The position numbers and the translations under genes were made by a program. The notes under the pieces are model-generated. The model saw only the letters and a list, made by a program, of their open reading frames with translations. It searched no databases and was not told the DNA's origin. From Tipula vernalis (Eukaryota > Arthropoda > Insecta > Diptera > Tipulidae): a stretch of 64,000 nt of DNA. Location: the NCBI GenBank assembly GCA_958295665.1, contig OY282558.1, positions 355,625,448 to 355,689,447 of the forward strand, given 5' to 3'. Below are positions 48,590 through 59,348 of the stretch, in pieces (position 1 is the stretch's first letter; each line of letters begins with the position of its first letter).

Positions 48590-48715
48590 TAACACACTGA
48601 ATTACACAAACAAAACCATAATACATTAAATTACACAAACAAAATCATAACACACTGAATTACACAAACAAAACCATAATACATTAAATTACAAGACATT
48701 GAATTACACCGACAA
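48590..48715. repeat. 29-bp tandem repeat
   Basis: The word attacacaaacaaaa recurs at 48601, 48630 and 48659 (period 29), with degenerate copies to about 48715. Units alternate between acacactga and tacattaaa starts, so the higher-order period is 58. Confidence 0.85.
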
Positions 48716-48910
48716 AATATAAAAATTGCTGAAACAATTATTCGAACATATCAAAATTATGAAACCCAAAACCGAATTTTTTAACAAATTAGCGAAAATA
48801 TATTTTTTATCAAAGTACTGAAATAGCAAACCTTTCCTCTATCATCAAAATTGTTAGTGTAAAGTAATAACAAAATTAGTATATAAACAAACAAAATTTG
48901 ATGTAAGTCT

Positions 48911-48978
48911 CTCAGTCTATTTCAATATAACACTCAGTCTATTTCAATATAACACTCAGTCTAATTCAATATAATTCA
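48911..48978. repeat. 22-bp tandem repeat
   Basis: Three copies of ctcagtctatttcaatataaca, the last with one base change (ctaattc). Further degenerate ttcaacataaa phrases continue to about 49035. Confidence 0.85.
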
Positions 48979-49357
48979 AAATAAAGTATCGCAGTATAAT
49001 TCAACATATAAACCAGCATAATTCAACATAAAAGAAAACTACCATAAATTGCGAAATAAAATCTTGTATCCAGTCAAATAAAACAACTCTTTTAATTAAA
49101 CGGAGATAAACCAGCCGATCATCTACAAAAATTCATCGTCTATGTAAGTATACAATACCTCAACCAACCTACTAACACTTATCCAAAAAGGTTCGAAAGA
49201 CATTTGAGCTTAATCTACGGACGGCAAAGCGTAGAGGGTGATAAAAAAGTGCGTACGCACATACTCACCCATGACTTACTTGTCTCTTCGAATATCCGAA
49301 TAGTTTTAACTAATATCGTGCAGAAATCTGCATTCTCCCATTACCAAGTCGAACAAA

Positions 49358-49405
49358 CAATAGTTTCGGTAATAGCCCCCACCCGAGGTAAGCTCGAAAC
49401 TATTG
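49358..49405. other. Perfect 11-bp stem-loop
   Basis: CAATAGTTTCG (49358-49368) and CGAAACTATTG (49395-49405) are exact inverted copies separated by 26 bases, including a run of C. It lies inside the LTR-like insert. If that insert is an LTR, this could be part of its regulatory or terminator region. The function is unknown. Confidence 0.6.
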
Positions 49406-49604
49406 CATAATTCGACAAAAGCGACATTAAACAGAAAACCATACATACAAATAAATTGACACAATCCAAAATAAAGTACGATAAATTAACTCCGAAATAA
49501 ACATACAATAAGTCGACCAAATAAACTACCATAAATTGGTAGAGCACAATAAATTGGCACTGTAGACTAAAGTAGCTAAATATAATACACTTATACAATA
49601 ACAC

Positions 49605-50134
49605 GTTAGAAATCCTCTCGTATTTTTTGTCCAATAAATTCGTAATTGTCGGCCTTGATGGAATTTTGTAACGCCCGCCTGATAATATTATCATTATCGC
49701 CCTTTTATTAAATTTCTAAAACCGTGGTTATCCACAATCGTTATAGGTTGGTAATATCGACATATCATACATGGCGTTAGTTACTGTATATATTTGGAGC
49801 AGCCTTCATTAAATGTAGAAATGCTAGAGAATACCTCTTCAATCGACCGTTGTCTTTTGATTGTAAGTCCTTCTGAACTGCACGAATCATTAAGTATATT
49901 AACATTAGAAATATCGTTATCCACATTTGACGTTTGGGCTGTCGAAGAACAATTTTGATCAGAAGTAGTAGCACTTTTATTTGTTGTATCAGTTGAATGT
50001 GTTTTAAGTTGATATTTTAAATTGCTCGTATTTCCAGACGTTTTTATTAATTTAAGGCACAATTTGCATTTTGTACTACCTTTATTTTGAGAGCATTTTT
50101 CAAAAAACTTCCACACATCGCTTTTTGGTGGCAT
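49605..50134 (-). pseudogene. hAT transposase N-terminal part with BED finger
   Basis: The start is taken at the ATG of MPPKSDVWKFF (50134), since text upstream of it is not BED-like. The BED finger shows VWKFFEK, CKLCLKLI and NLKYQLKTH; the first of the two zinc-ligand histidines (normally NLxxHL) is Gln here, so the finger is probably damaged. An acidic/Ser spacer follows, then a stop (about 49781), then frame-preserved text PITIVDNHGFRNLIK and, in another frame, YKIPSRPTITNLLDKKYE, both standard blocks of ZBED-like hAT transposases. The coding text breaks exactly at the insert boundary near 49604. Confidence 0.8.
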
Positions 50135-50718
50135 TTTATATGTACCAAACTTATACACTGTATATTTTGAAAAAATAATTAATCCCTTACAAAAAAGTAA
50201 CACAATTCGAATATTAATTTTCTGACGTAAACAGTGGGTTCTGTTCACTAATTAAAAGTACTTACCGAATAATATTATTTAACTTCAATAATTTAATAAA
50301 GAACTTTGCTTAGAAAAATTATTTTAGGGTTATAGTTCATTATTTGTATCCAAAATAAAAAATCTCAGAACTGTCACTTATAAATTGTACGACGAACACA
50401 CGATTATGACGGCTAATTTAGTTTTTAGATATAAAAATGAAGCAAAAAGGTAAACCACCATACCTATTACCTAGGTATTCTCTTTTTGTGTATATTGGTT
50501 TAAAACCCAAAAAAAAAAAAAAAAAACTGAACAAATTTTGGTACCTTGTCCTTGTGCGGATTCACATAATATGGTTCCACACTTCACACTTTCACAGTTG
50601 TGGTTAGTAGTGGTTACACCAATAACACCATGTATTTCTTTATTTGTATTTGTATCTACATTTTTTTTACTTCGTTGTGTTTGTAAAATTTTCTTTTTTC
50701 GATAAAATTCGTGTGTAA

Positions 50719-50876
50719 GATTCACCAGATTTGTCCATTGAGCTCGTCAAGAGAATGAGAATGACAAATTGACGGATTTAAAAACCGAGTTAAAAATATG
50801 TTATAACTCGGTTTTTAACTCCGCCAAGTTATCATTTTCTTGACATGACGAGCTCAATGGACAAATCTGGTGAATC
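50719..50876. mobile_element. 158-bp palindromic MITE-like element
   Basis: It starts GATTCACCAGATTTGTCC and ends with the exact inverse. The arms run inwards through gagctcgtca and aaccgagtt with a few mismatches and small gaps and meet near 50797. It lies in the 5' non-coding part of the hAT. No clear target duplication was seen. Confidence 0.8.
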
Positions 50877-51111
50877 AACCTTAACTGTATACGTATATAG
50901 TATGTAGTACATACTATGTATGAGTATACGTGTATATTGTATATATATCGTAATAAAAAAACAATAATTTGTCGATGGTTAAATTCGATGTTTCAAAAAC
51001 ATCGATTTATTATCGATGTATTAAAATATCATACATCGATGTAAAAATATCGTAACATCGACCATAAACCATCGATTACATCGAAACATCGATGAATATT
51101 TTGCATCACTA

Positions 51112-52375
51112 TTGTCTGACGGTGTTCAAGATGACTCGACACTTGATGATGAAGAATCCGAGATCTAAAAACAAACAAAGCCAAATTAATGTATTTAAAT
51201 TGTAATTATAATTTCACAAACTTATCTTGTATAACTATTGTATCAAATTCTCTCAAAATTGTTTATGTATTTTGACATTTTGTTCACTGCTTTCAAAACT
51301 TTTTTTTTTTAATTGTAACTCAATAATTTGTAGAATAATTTAATAGCAAAATTGTCAAATATGAAATATGTATGAATCCTAGATAAGTTTTTAAATCATC
51401 TACTCGCTACACGGTGTCACTTTATAGCAAATATTAATTACTATACGGTAAATTATTATAATTATATAAAGATGTCGCTAGTAAATTTCATTAATTTTTG
51501 GTTCAGTAAAAAAGAGAAAAAAACAGTTTTGCGAAAAGTGAAAACCGAGTGATGATTTAGCTAATTTTTATTATTATAAAATCAACTGCGATTAAGATAA
51601 CAGCGATTTAACACACAGCGAATAAATAAAATAAGTTTTCTTTTGTGAATTTTATACCGGATTTTTTACTGGATTTTGGAGATACTGCTACGATAATTTT
51701 TGAACCCCGCTATACCTGGCTTTTGGAGATACCGCTTAAACAATTTTGAAACCCGCTTTATTTGGCTTTGGAGATACCGCTTTCAACACTTTGGACACCG
51801 CTTATATTTTTTTTGGAAACAGAATACATTCGTATATGTACTTTGGATTTTTGGGCGCATGCAATCGGAACCGGCAATTGATAAACAAACATTTAATTGA
51901 ACTGCGGCATTGAAATTTATTCTGCACTGACCCTATACGGCGAAAAGAGGCAGTGTAAGTCGTAAATATTCAACCAGGTTCATTGGCAGATTTTACAGAC
52001 GGTTATAACGTCGATTAGTGGTGGTGCACCGGTAGTTGGTCACCCCACTCAGAGCAAATTTGATCATATTTTGTTTGTCTCATTTTTACTTCGTTTTTCT
52101 TCGTTTTAATTTGGATGCGTTTGTAAAATTTCCGTCGTTTTTTTTTTGCTTGCATATTCTGTTTTGGGTGTGGTTCGTTTCGATAACGAGGTTTCAGTGA
52201 AGATTAGGTGCGTTGTGCATTTTTCATTGTTTTTTTTTTTACTTTTGACCATCAGTGAATAGTGCAAGTGAAATTAAATCTTAACGTAGAATCAGTTGTA
52301 ACGTAATTATAGTGTATTGTTGTTGTGTGCTACGTCGCACCATGTGCGCGTAGTTAATTTGATAGATCGGATGTT
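51112..52375. other. Unassigned interval with a short internal repeat
   Basis: AT-rich sequence. At 51690-51800 the phrase ttttggagataccgct occurs twice, with related text (gaccccgct, ggacaccgctta) adjacent, which gives a short degenerate tandem repeat of about 45-50 bp. The stretch 52140-52330 looks like an insect 5' UTR (long T runs, agtgcaagtgaaatt), but no attached coding exon was found. Confidence 0.45.
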
Positions 52376-52735
52376 GTGAGGTGCGATCATGTGGAAGGTC
52401 GGCTTTTTTCATTTCTGTTCCGTGCGTGCCTTTCGTTCCTCCAGGGCAGGCTGTGCTGGAGGGCGGCACGCCATATGAGTTTATCACGCTGGGGTGACGG
52501 TTTCCGTTCCGGGGGGTCGTCGTTGGGATTGTCATGCGGGCGTCCTTCCATACCTGTTTGGCATCGGTGGCCGTCGCGACTGGGAAACAGCATCTCAGTA
52601 GGCGGGCCGATGAGGGGAGGCCCGTGTGGTTGTTACGGCGATGATCGCCAAGAATTGAGGCTGTCACTCCGGATCGATTACTCCCGGCTTATTATTTTCT
52701 TAGCCGCGGAGGCCGTGGCTAAATAGTTTTCAATT
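52376..52735. other. GC-rich island, origin unknown
   Basis: About 58 percent GC by eye in a window near one-third GC, with sharp edges. Both strands have open frames longer than 110 codons (52376-52726 plus, 52281-52667 minus), but neither reads like a known protein. They overlap, so at most one could be real. It ends with ccgcggaggccgtggctaaatag. It could be the UTR or 3' end of a LINE, or horizontally acquired sequence. I cannot decide. Confidence 0.4.
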
Positions 52736-53335
52736 TCCTTTCCCCATTTAATTTTATTCTTCATGCGGTTATTCAAGCAAAACCCCCACGCCGCACCGTG
52801 AGCTCTAGCCTTCTACTATACCGCATCTGACTTCTATTCTCATGTCTGTTAACGAAATCCCTTTGGGGATTTTATTACAGGCTCAAATAAAATGGTAAAA
52901 AAAAATATAGAAAATTATTTGGAAAACAATTTGAGTGAAATTTAATGTTAAATAAGTTTTCCCGGGTCGCATCAACATGTTCGAAGCTATTTTGAGCATG
53001 TATTTAGATTAGGAAACCCACCTTTCAAATGCACACGATCAGAAATCTCTGGAATTTTTACAATTTCGGGAAATTCTTTGGGTGATAGTAAAATTTGTCT
53101 AAGCTTTAGAAAAATCACACACAAATTCACACGACCTTTAAGATTTCCCCAGTTACGGAAAGCCGTTTGAGTGGTGATGAAAACGGTCTTTGTTTTGAGA
53201 TATTGGTCGGAGCAGTTGTATATACCTAGTACAAATTATATTTAGCCCCAGTAAGCCTATTTAACTTATGTTAAAAATAATAAAAAATTCGGGGATGATA
53301 TTTTTATGAGTTTAAGTTATAATATATTACAGCAA
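52736..53335. other. Interval without an identified gene
   Basis: Weak minus-strand coding-like text at about 52980-53240 could be part of the adjacent Gypsy relic but has no diagnostic motif. Confidence 0.4.
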
Positions 53336-53830
53336 ATGACTGCCGCGGTTTTTGAATCTAATGTACCATAGTGGCTTAACCGATCTTAGTATTCTGCACT
53401 CTCAAATTAGGAACCGTTATCCGAATGTATTGTATGAGGGATTCCAAAGATTCAAAACATTTCGTTGTTATGGTAATCGGTAATATTTTCGCTATTCCCT
53501 TTATTAAGATGCTTTAGTATCATGAGTTTGGTTAGATGATCAACGACAATGATTATCATTTTCTTTCCTTGGATCGAACTAGGGTAAGGGCCCAACAGGT
53601 CTATAAAAATGCCGTGCCACGGTCGTTCAATTAAATATGGCTTTCCCATTGGCGGCCTCATCTGTTGGTTAGGAGCTTTCGTGGTTTTACATATTTCACA
53701 TTTACTGATGTATTCCCCCACTTGAATCGCCATCCTAGGCCAAAAGATATATCTTCTAACCCTCTCTAGGGTTTTAGCAATCCCGCCATGACTGTCGTGC
53801 TCATTCTGGATCAAAATAATTGTTCATGTA
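53336..53830 (-). pseudogene. Gypsy integrase fragment
   Basis: The minus-strand open stretch (53452-53814, 120 codons) has HGGIAKTLERVRRYIFWPRM, CEICKTTK (end of the HHCC zinc module) and FIDLLGPYPSS with the first catalytic Asp. After a frame break, HTIHSDNGS carries the second Asp, followed by stops. It is similar in layout to the integrases of elements A and B (SGIAKTLELIRR and YIDILGPLPRS in A). The remaining element is absent, so this is a scrap of another Mdg3-like copy. Confidence 0.8.
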
Positions 53831-53862
53831 ATTACTTGTGCACTGGTTAAGTAAATCATCTT

Positions 53863-54300
53863 TTGTACAATACATTTATTGTATGTACCAAAACCTATAA
53901 ACATGTCGCTAAATTGCAAAAGTTGTTCGTAGTTAAAAATGACAAATTAACAAAACATAACGAAAATATCCTGTCTGAGCGAATCTTGAATGGCCGGATT
54001 TTATCGACATTGGGAAAGGAATATGATAATTTCAAGGATCTTTGGGACACGATTTCATCAGAAAAATAAAGTTTGAATCTACTCATCGAGAAACTTAGTA
54101 CGATTGAACTACGAGATCAAAGCAAAATAGAATCAATAACAACTGCATTCGCCGCTTCCTTGCAATAAATGCAAGCAATTGGGCCATTGGGCAGCAGAGT
54201 GTCCACAAAATATTGCAGGTGGAAGCACAATTAAGCAGCACAACAAACAGCAAAGTAGTAACGCAGTATTTACTTCACATGTCATGGGCGCATCAATTAG
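53863..54300 (+). pseudogene. Copia gag C-terminal part with zinc knuckle
   Basis: ILSTLGKEYDNFKDLWDTI is the conserved gag block of Copia elements, followed after a stop (54067) by text ending ELRDQSKIESI. A complete CCHC knuckle, CNKCKQLGHWAAEC (54161-54202), lies in a shifted frame. The N-terminal half of gag is missing. Confidence 0.8.
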
Positions 54301-54520
54301 AAGTTTCATCGATGAAAATAAGTGGTATTGTGATAGTGGCGCTACGAAGCATATCACTCCCAACAAGCAATATTTTAAGTCATACAGTGAATTTGTCATA
54401 CCTGAAGTAATCTCACTTGGAAAACAAGATGTGAATATGGATGCGTTTGGTCAAGGGACAATAAAGATCAAGTTCGACGATGCGATGTTCCTGATGCGAG
54501 TGCGCATTTGTTTTCTGTAA
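54301..54520 (+). pseudogene. Copia protease
   Basis: WYCDSGATKHITPNK shows the DSG-A catalytic motif of Copia proteases in its usual context (WYxDSGAxxH). The frame ends at 54518-54520, and the next domain is in another frame. Confidence 0.82.
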
Positions 54521-54635
54521 AAGCAGCAGCATTAAATGGTTACAGTACGACAAACGATGACAGAGGTGTTATAATTCGTGAAAAAATGAATGGAAATACC
54601 GTAATGACTGGTTATATGGAAAATGAATTATATAT

Positions 54636-55429
54636 ATGCTTGATATGCGTGTTGTAAAACCAGAACGAAACGTACAAGTGAATTTAGTGAAATCATACGA
54701 AACACTGCAAGTCTATCACGAGAGGTTTGGTCATCAAAATAAACAGCATATAAAGAATGTTTTGAAACAAATGAACATTAAAGTGAAAAATGACAATGAA
54801 GAATTCTGTGATGGATGTGCTCTAGGAAAAATGCATAAGCTTCCATTCAAACAACGGATAAATCGTCTGACAGTTACTGGAGAATTGATCCACGCAGATG
54901 TCAATGGACCAATGACTACAGAGTCGTTTTGAAGAGCACGTTATTACGTTGTTTTTAAGGATGATTTTAGCAAGTTTCGGAGAATTTTCTTTTTGAAACA
55001 CAAAAGTGAGATATGTAATGTGCTGGAACAATATTTAAATGAAGCTTATACACAGTAGGAAGACTTGATAATCTAAAAATTTTCGGCACGGAATGCTACG
55101 TTTATATAAACAAGAGTTTCCGCTCGAAGCTTGATGACAAAGCAGTATTCGGTCATCTTGTTGGATATGTCAATGACAAAGATGGTTTTCGAGTCTGGAT
55201 CCCTTCTATAAGGGAAGTAGTCATGAGCCATGACGTGAAATTCAAGCCAGAAATCGTTTGCAATTTGCGCAGCAATACTGCGGTAATTGATGTTTGTCAA
55301 GAAGAAGTTCTGGACCAAAATCGGTCAAAATTATCGTCTGAAATAAGAGAAGGAGAGTTTTTTACGTCGTCGGGATTACTACGAATATTGCGAGACGGAA
55401 AATTCAACTGGAATGGAGCAAACGAGTGA
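54636..55429 (+). pseudogene. Copia integrase, catalytic core deleted
   Basis: The zinc-binding pre-integrase domain is present (YHERFGHQNKQHI and FCDGCALGKMHKLPF, the HHCC pattern), then HADVNGPM with the first catalytic Asp. After a TGA the frame continues VVFKDDFSKFRRIFFLKHKS. Near 55054 the text jumps to IFGTECYVYINKSFRSKLDD and GHLVGYVNDKDGFRVW, which normally lie after the core. The segment holding the second Asp and the Glu is therefore missing. Integrase from this copy cannot work. Confidence 0.82.
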
Positions 55430-57110
55430 ATCAACACAAAGTAGTAAGGCGTTTTCTATAGAAAATCGAAAAAGCGAAAGGCAACGAAAAAAACCAGCTT
55501 GGATGAAAGGTGGTGAATTTTCAATGATAGCAGGAGTTGCTGTTGAATATCAAGATCCAAACTCATTCTCTGAAGTTCTGAAGTCGAATGAGAGGAAGTA
55601 TTGGATGCAGGCGATTCATGAAGAGATTAAATCTCTGAAACAAAATGAAACTTGGATATTAGTTGAACGACCAGAGGAAGCACAAGTTTTGAAAAATCGC
55701 TGGGTTTTGCGTCAGATGATCGCGAGTGACGAAAGTACTCGTTTCAAAGCTCGATTAGTAGCGAAAGGCTATGTACAAAAGCAGGGAATCGACTACGATG
55801 AAACATTTAGTCATGTGGCGCGATATGACACTATACGAACTTTGTTAGCTGTAGCGGCTGCTAGTAAAATGAAACTGGAACAGTTCGACGTGAAAACTGC
55901 CTTCCTGAATGGTTATCTGGAAGAAGATGTGTATTTAAAACAACCAGAAGGTTTTGGTGACGGTAGAGTATGTCTGTTGAAAAGAAGTTTGTACGGGCTA
56001 AAGCAAGCGCCACGATGTTGGAACAAACGGTTCATAGAATTCATGAAGAAAACAGATTTTAAAAACAGTGTTGCAGATCCTTGTCTCTTTTATCGAAAGC
56101 GCAATAAAGTTTAATTGTATGTAACAATTTATGTCGATGATGGTCTAGTTGTCGGTAGTGAAGAGAAAGAAATTGCTGAGTTTTTAAGAATTTTACGACA
56201 AGAATTTAACACTACGACTGGTTCTCTCGATAATTTTCTCGCTATGAAAATAGAGCATCGGGAAAATGGATCAATTGTTGTTACCCAAGAAAAGTACACA
56301 AGCAAAATACTGGAGAGATTTCGAATGACAGAATCAAACGCTGTTTCAACTCCAATAGGCCGTAAAGAAAGTGATCACAACGAAGCAGTGTCACATGATG
56401 TACCTTATCGTGAAGCAGTGGGTTGTTTGATGTATCTTACAAAAGCGTCTCGTCCAGACATCTCTTTTGCAGTAAATAAAGCTGCACGAGCTATGGAGAA
56501 ACCAACTGTTCAAGATTGGAATCAAGTTAAACGTATATTTCGGTATCTGAAAGGTACTGTAAAGCACGGTATAATATACGACAAAGAAGGACTACTAGTT
56601 TATCGCGATGCTGATTTCGCTGGTGACAAGAAAACAAGACGTTCTACGACCGGGATAGTAGCAATGTTTTCCGGTGGAGCCATATCGTGGACTAGTCAGC
56701 GGCATAGGGTGATAGCAACATCCACAACTGAAGCAGAAATTATATCAGCAAGTGTAGGAGCGAAGGAATTGATTTGGTTACAACGTTTATTATCCGAATT
56801 GATTGAAATGCCAGAGTCATCTCCGACACTTTATATTGACAATGCTAGTGCTGTAAAATTAGCGAAGAATCCAGAATTTCATCGAAGGTCAAAACATATT
56901 GAAATTCAATATCTGTATGTACTGGAGAGATTCTTGAATGGTGAAATTAAATTAGAGCACATCGCTGGAAAGAATCAGTTAGCTGATTTATTGACGAAGC
57001 CGCTTGAACGTGTTCGATTTGTTTTTCTTTGTGAAAGGATCGGTGTATGGAAAAATGAAATCTTGTATGCATCAAAAGCATCTTTAGTTTTTTCCTTTTT
57101 ATCTTTTTGA
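55413..57110 (+). pseudogene. Copia reverse transcriptase and RNase H with one stop
   Basis: RT landmarks: NRWVLRQMI, RLVAKGYVQKQGIDYDETF, LEQFDVKTAFLNGYLEEDVY, SLYGLKQAPRCWN, then a TAA at 56112-56114 in the same frame, then VTIYVDDGLVVGS with catalytic YVDD. RNase H landmarks: RPDISFAVNKAAR, VYRDADFAGDKKTRRSTTG, STTEAEIISAS, YIDNASAVKLAKN and HIEIQYLYV. Apart from the nonsense codon just before the active site, the frame is continuous for 565 codons. The region looks younger than the 5' half. Confidence 0.9.
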
Positions 57111-57116
57111 AGGAAG

Positions 57117-57285
57117 TGTTAATATAAAAGAAAAAAGGAAAAATGTTGAAGGTGTTGACATCTCGTAGATTAATACTAAACTAATGTCAATTGTATTTGT
57201 ATCATGTAATCTTGCTTTCATGTCACTGAATAAAAGTACAGTTCTAGTTTTTCCTTTGTATAAGGTACTGTAATATTTTGGTTAA
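57117..57285 (+). repeat. Candidate 3' LTR of the Copia element
   Basis: It begins TGTTAATATAAAAGAAAAAA directly after gaaggaag and contains aataaaagtac, a plausible polyadenylation signal. It ends near tactgtaatatt, which roughly inverts the start. No second copy exists in the window, so the right end is uncertain. Confidence 0.55.
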
Positions 57286-57416
57286 AAATCTTTTTTGGAT
57301 TTGGTTTTTAAAGTTTTTTATTTATAAAATTCATTTATATCTATATTATTGGCTTGAGATAGCTACCACGGAAATGATTCGGTTGAAATAGGTTCCGAAT
57401 GCGATAAATTAATTTA
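57286..57416. other. Junction between the Copia 3' end and the CsRn1 3' end
   Basis: Short AT-rich stretch that may hold remnants of the CsRn1 3' LTR, which I could not define. Confidence 0.3.
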
Positions 57417-59041
57417 CTACTGCTTGCGGTAAAAGTTAAAATGCACATGTCGAATTGGTTTTGGTGCTTCCAGTTCCATTGAGCAAAGTATGCCATACGC
57501 TGGTTTCAAACGGTTAAGCGATATTGATTGTTGCTTGCCTTTATTATCTATGACAAATTGTTTACGTAGTTTGCGAATCACTTTAAATGGGCCCTCATAA
57601 GGTGGAGTAGGACCTGTGCGAACTTTATCTATGTGTACAAATACATAGTCGCAATTTGCAAGTGACTTTGGCACACAAATTTTGCTCTCTGTTACTCGTG
57701 GTGGGGTGGGTATGATATCATGCATGGTTGATCTTAAACGGTAGATCACTGTGTTATGGGTTGGCATAGGAGCGCGAGGATTATCTGCAAGAAATTCACC
57801 CGGTAATTTCAAGGTTTTTCCGTAGACAAGCTCAGCCGGTGAACAATTTATATCCTCTTTCACTGTTGCTCTAATTCCCAAAAGTACTATAGCAACTTCT
57901 AGACTCCAATTTACTGTGTTATCACGGGCCATCAATGGTGCTTTAAGTTGCCGGTGAAAACGTTCGACCATTCCATTTGCTTGTGGATGGTATGAGAAAT
58001 TCGAATGCGATGTGAGCCAAGAAGTTTAGTTAATTCACTGAAAAGGTTGGAATCAAATTGGGTGCCCTGATCTGTTGTTATTGTTGCAGGTACACCAAAT
58101 CGCGAAATATAATTATTAACGAATGTTGTTGCAATCGTTGCTGCTGACATATCTATCATGGGATATGCTTCTGGCCAGCAGGTGAATCTATCGACACATG
58201 TTAGTAAATATTGACATCCATTTGACGGTGGAAGAGGACCTACTACGTCTATGTGGATATGTTCAAATCGACCTTGGGGTATCTCGAATTGCGCTAAAGG
58301 CGACTTGGTATGCCGTTGGACTTTCGATTTTTGGCATGCTAAACATGACTGTGCCCACTGGGTTACGTCTTTGTTTATGCTTGGCCAGAAATAACGAGCT
58401 GTAATCAGTTTACGTGTAGCCCGAGCTCCAGGGTGCGAAAGGTTATGTAGTTGCTCAAAAATCTTCTTTCTCAAAGGATCAGGTATGTACGGACGGTTGG
58501 TACCTGTCGATACTTCGTAGTATACCTCGAAACCTGGAAGTTTGAAGCTTTCAAGGCGATATGAAGCTTTATGACGACGCGAACCAGATAAAATATTCTG
58601 TAGTTCCTCGTCTTTTTGCTGCGCTGAAATAATTGCGTAATAATCAAGCTTTGCCTCAATTGTATTAATGTCTAATTGATCAGTACTTCTGCAAGTATCA
58701 TTTTCAATTATAGTTGTACTGATTCTTGACAATGCGTCTGCAACTATGTTGTCTTTACCTTGCACATGCTGAATGTCTGTTGTAAACTGACTAATGTAAT
58801 CTAAATGCCTAGATTGGCGAGGATTACGTTCAGTTTTCGACTGAATTGCTCTAGTCAGTGGTTTATGATCGGTATATATTGTAAACTCCCGACCTTCCAC
58901 AAAATACCTAAAATGTTTGATGGCTAAGTATATTGCCAATAATTCCCGATCGAACGCGGAATATTTTCTTTCTGCGTCCGAAAGCTTCTTTGAAAAGAAT
59001 CCCAAAGGCTCCCAGCAATTTTGATTATATTGCTGTAGCAC
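57417..59041 (-). pseudogene. pol: RNase H and integrase of the minus CsRn1 copy
   Basis: Two open stretches (59041-57932 and 57971-57417) in different frames. RNase H: FDRELLAIYLAIKHFR, IYTDHKPL, VADALSRIS. Integrase: HHCC module LSHPGARATRKL and CLACQKSK; DDE with HIDVVGPLPPS, TTDQGTQFDS and NGMVERFHRQL. A one-base shift near 57960 falls just before the catalytic Glu. The C-terminal part (PPYEGPFKVIRKLRKQFVID) is a GPY/F-type module. The chain ends FNFYRKQ-stop. Confidence 0.87.
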
Positions 59042-59300
59042 TGCTCCTGCACATTTGATGCGTCACTTGTCACGCTAAATTTCGTATTTGACAGCGGATG
59101 CGCTAGTAATGTAACTGTGCCCAATTTAGTTTTTAATTGCTGGAATGCATCATCACATTCTTTTGGCCACGAAAAATGTTTTTGTGTTATCGGCTTTTTT
59201 AGTAAATTTGCTAAATGCGTATGGATTGGGGCTAATTTTTCGGCTAAATTCGGTATAAACCGGTGGTAATAATTCACCATGCCAACAAATTGTTGAATCT
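58924..59300 (-). pseudogene. pol: RT thumb and start of RNase H, minus CsRn1 copy
   Basis: MVNYYHRFIPNLAEKLAPIH is the connection block after the RT palm, and FSVTSDASNV carries the first RNase H Asp. A small deletion near 59040 shifts the frame, and the domain continues in the next open stretch (WEPLGFFSKKLSDAERKYSA). Confidence 0.82.
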
Positions 59301-59348
59301 TCCTTATTGATTCAGGAGCGGGGAAATCATAATGGCATTAATTCTCTC

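Larger units (their letters stand above)
48255..49600. mobile_element. 1346-bp LTR-like insertion in the hAT transposase
   Basis: It starts TGTTGTATA and ends TATACAATA (8 of 9 inverted bases match), and ACAC flanks it on both sides (48251-48254 and 49601-49604). Removing the insert and one ACAC joins the two transposase pieces in one frame with matching family text, so the borders are well supported. It has no coding capacity. It contains a 29-bp tandem repeat, a 22-bp tandem repeat and an 11-bp hairpin. Size, ends and 4-bp duplication suggest a solo LTR, but no internal region or second LTR is present to prove it. Confidence 0.75.
46726..51111 (-). mobile_element. hAT-family DNA transposon, disrupted
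   Basis: Terminal sequences TAGGGATG (46726-46733) and CATCACTA (51104-51111) are imperfect inverted ends of hAT type. The outer 8-mers ttgtgtac and ttgtctga agree at 5 of 8 positions and may be a decayed 8-bp target duplication. Both subterminal regions hold clusters of ATCGATG/CATCGAT words (46760-46800 and 50985-51095), as expected for transposase-binding repeats. The minus strand encodes a BED-finger transposase in pieces. A 1346-bp insert and a 158-bp palindrome lie inside. Total length is 4386 bp. Confidence 0.85.
53863..57285 (+). mobile_element. Ty1/Copia retrotransposon, internally deleted
   Basis: Domain order gag, protease, integrase, reverse transcriptase, RNase H, the order that separates Copia from Gypsy. 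It lacks a recognisable 5' LTR and the N-terminus of gag. Integrase has lost its core. Stops and shifts occur in the 5' half, while RT/RNase H is nearly intact apart from one nonsense codon. A purine-rich stretch (gaaggaag) precedes the candidate 3' LTR at 57117. Confidence 0.88.

Noticed and set aside
52281..52667. 128-codon minus-strand frame in the GC-rich island as a host gene
   Set aside because: A competing plus-strand frame of similar length, no recognisable domain and no splice context that I could support.
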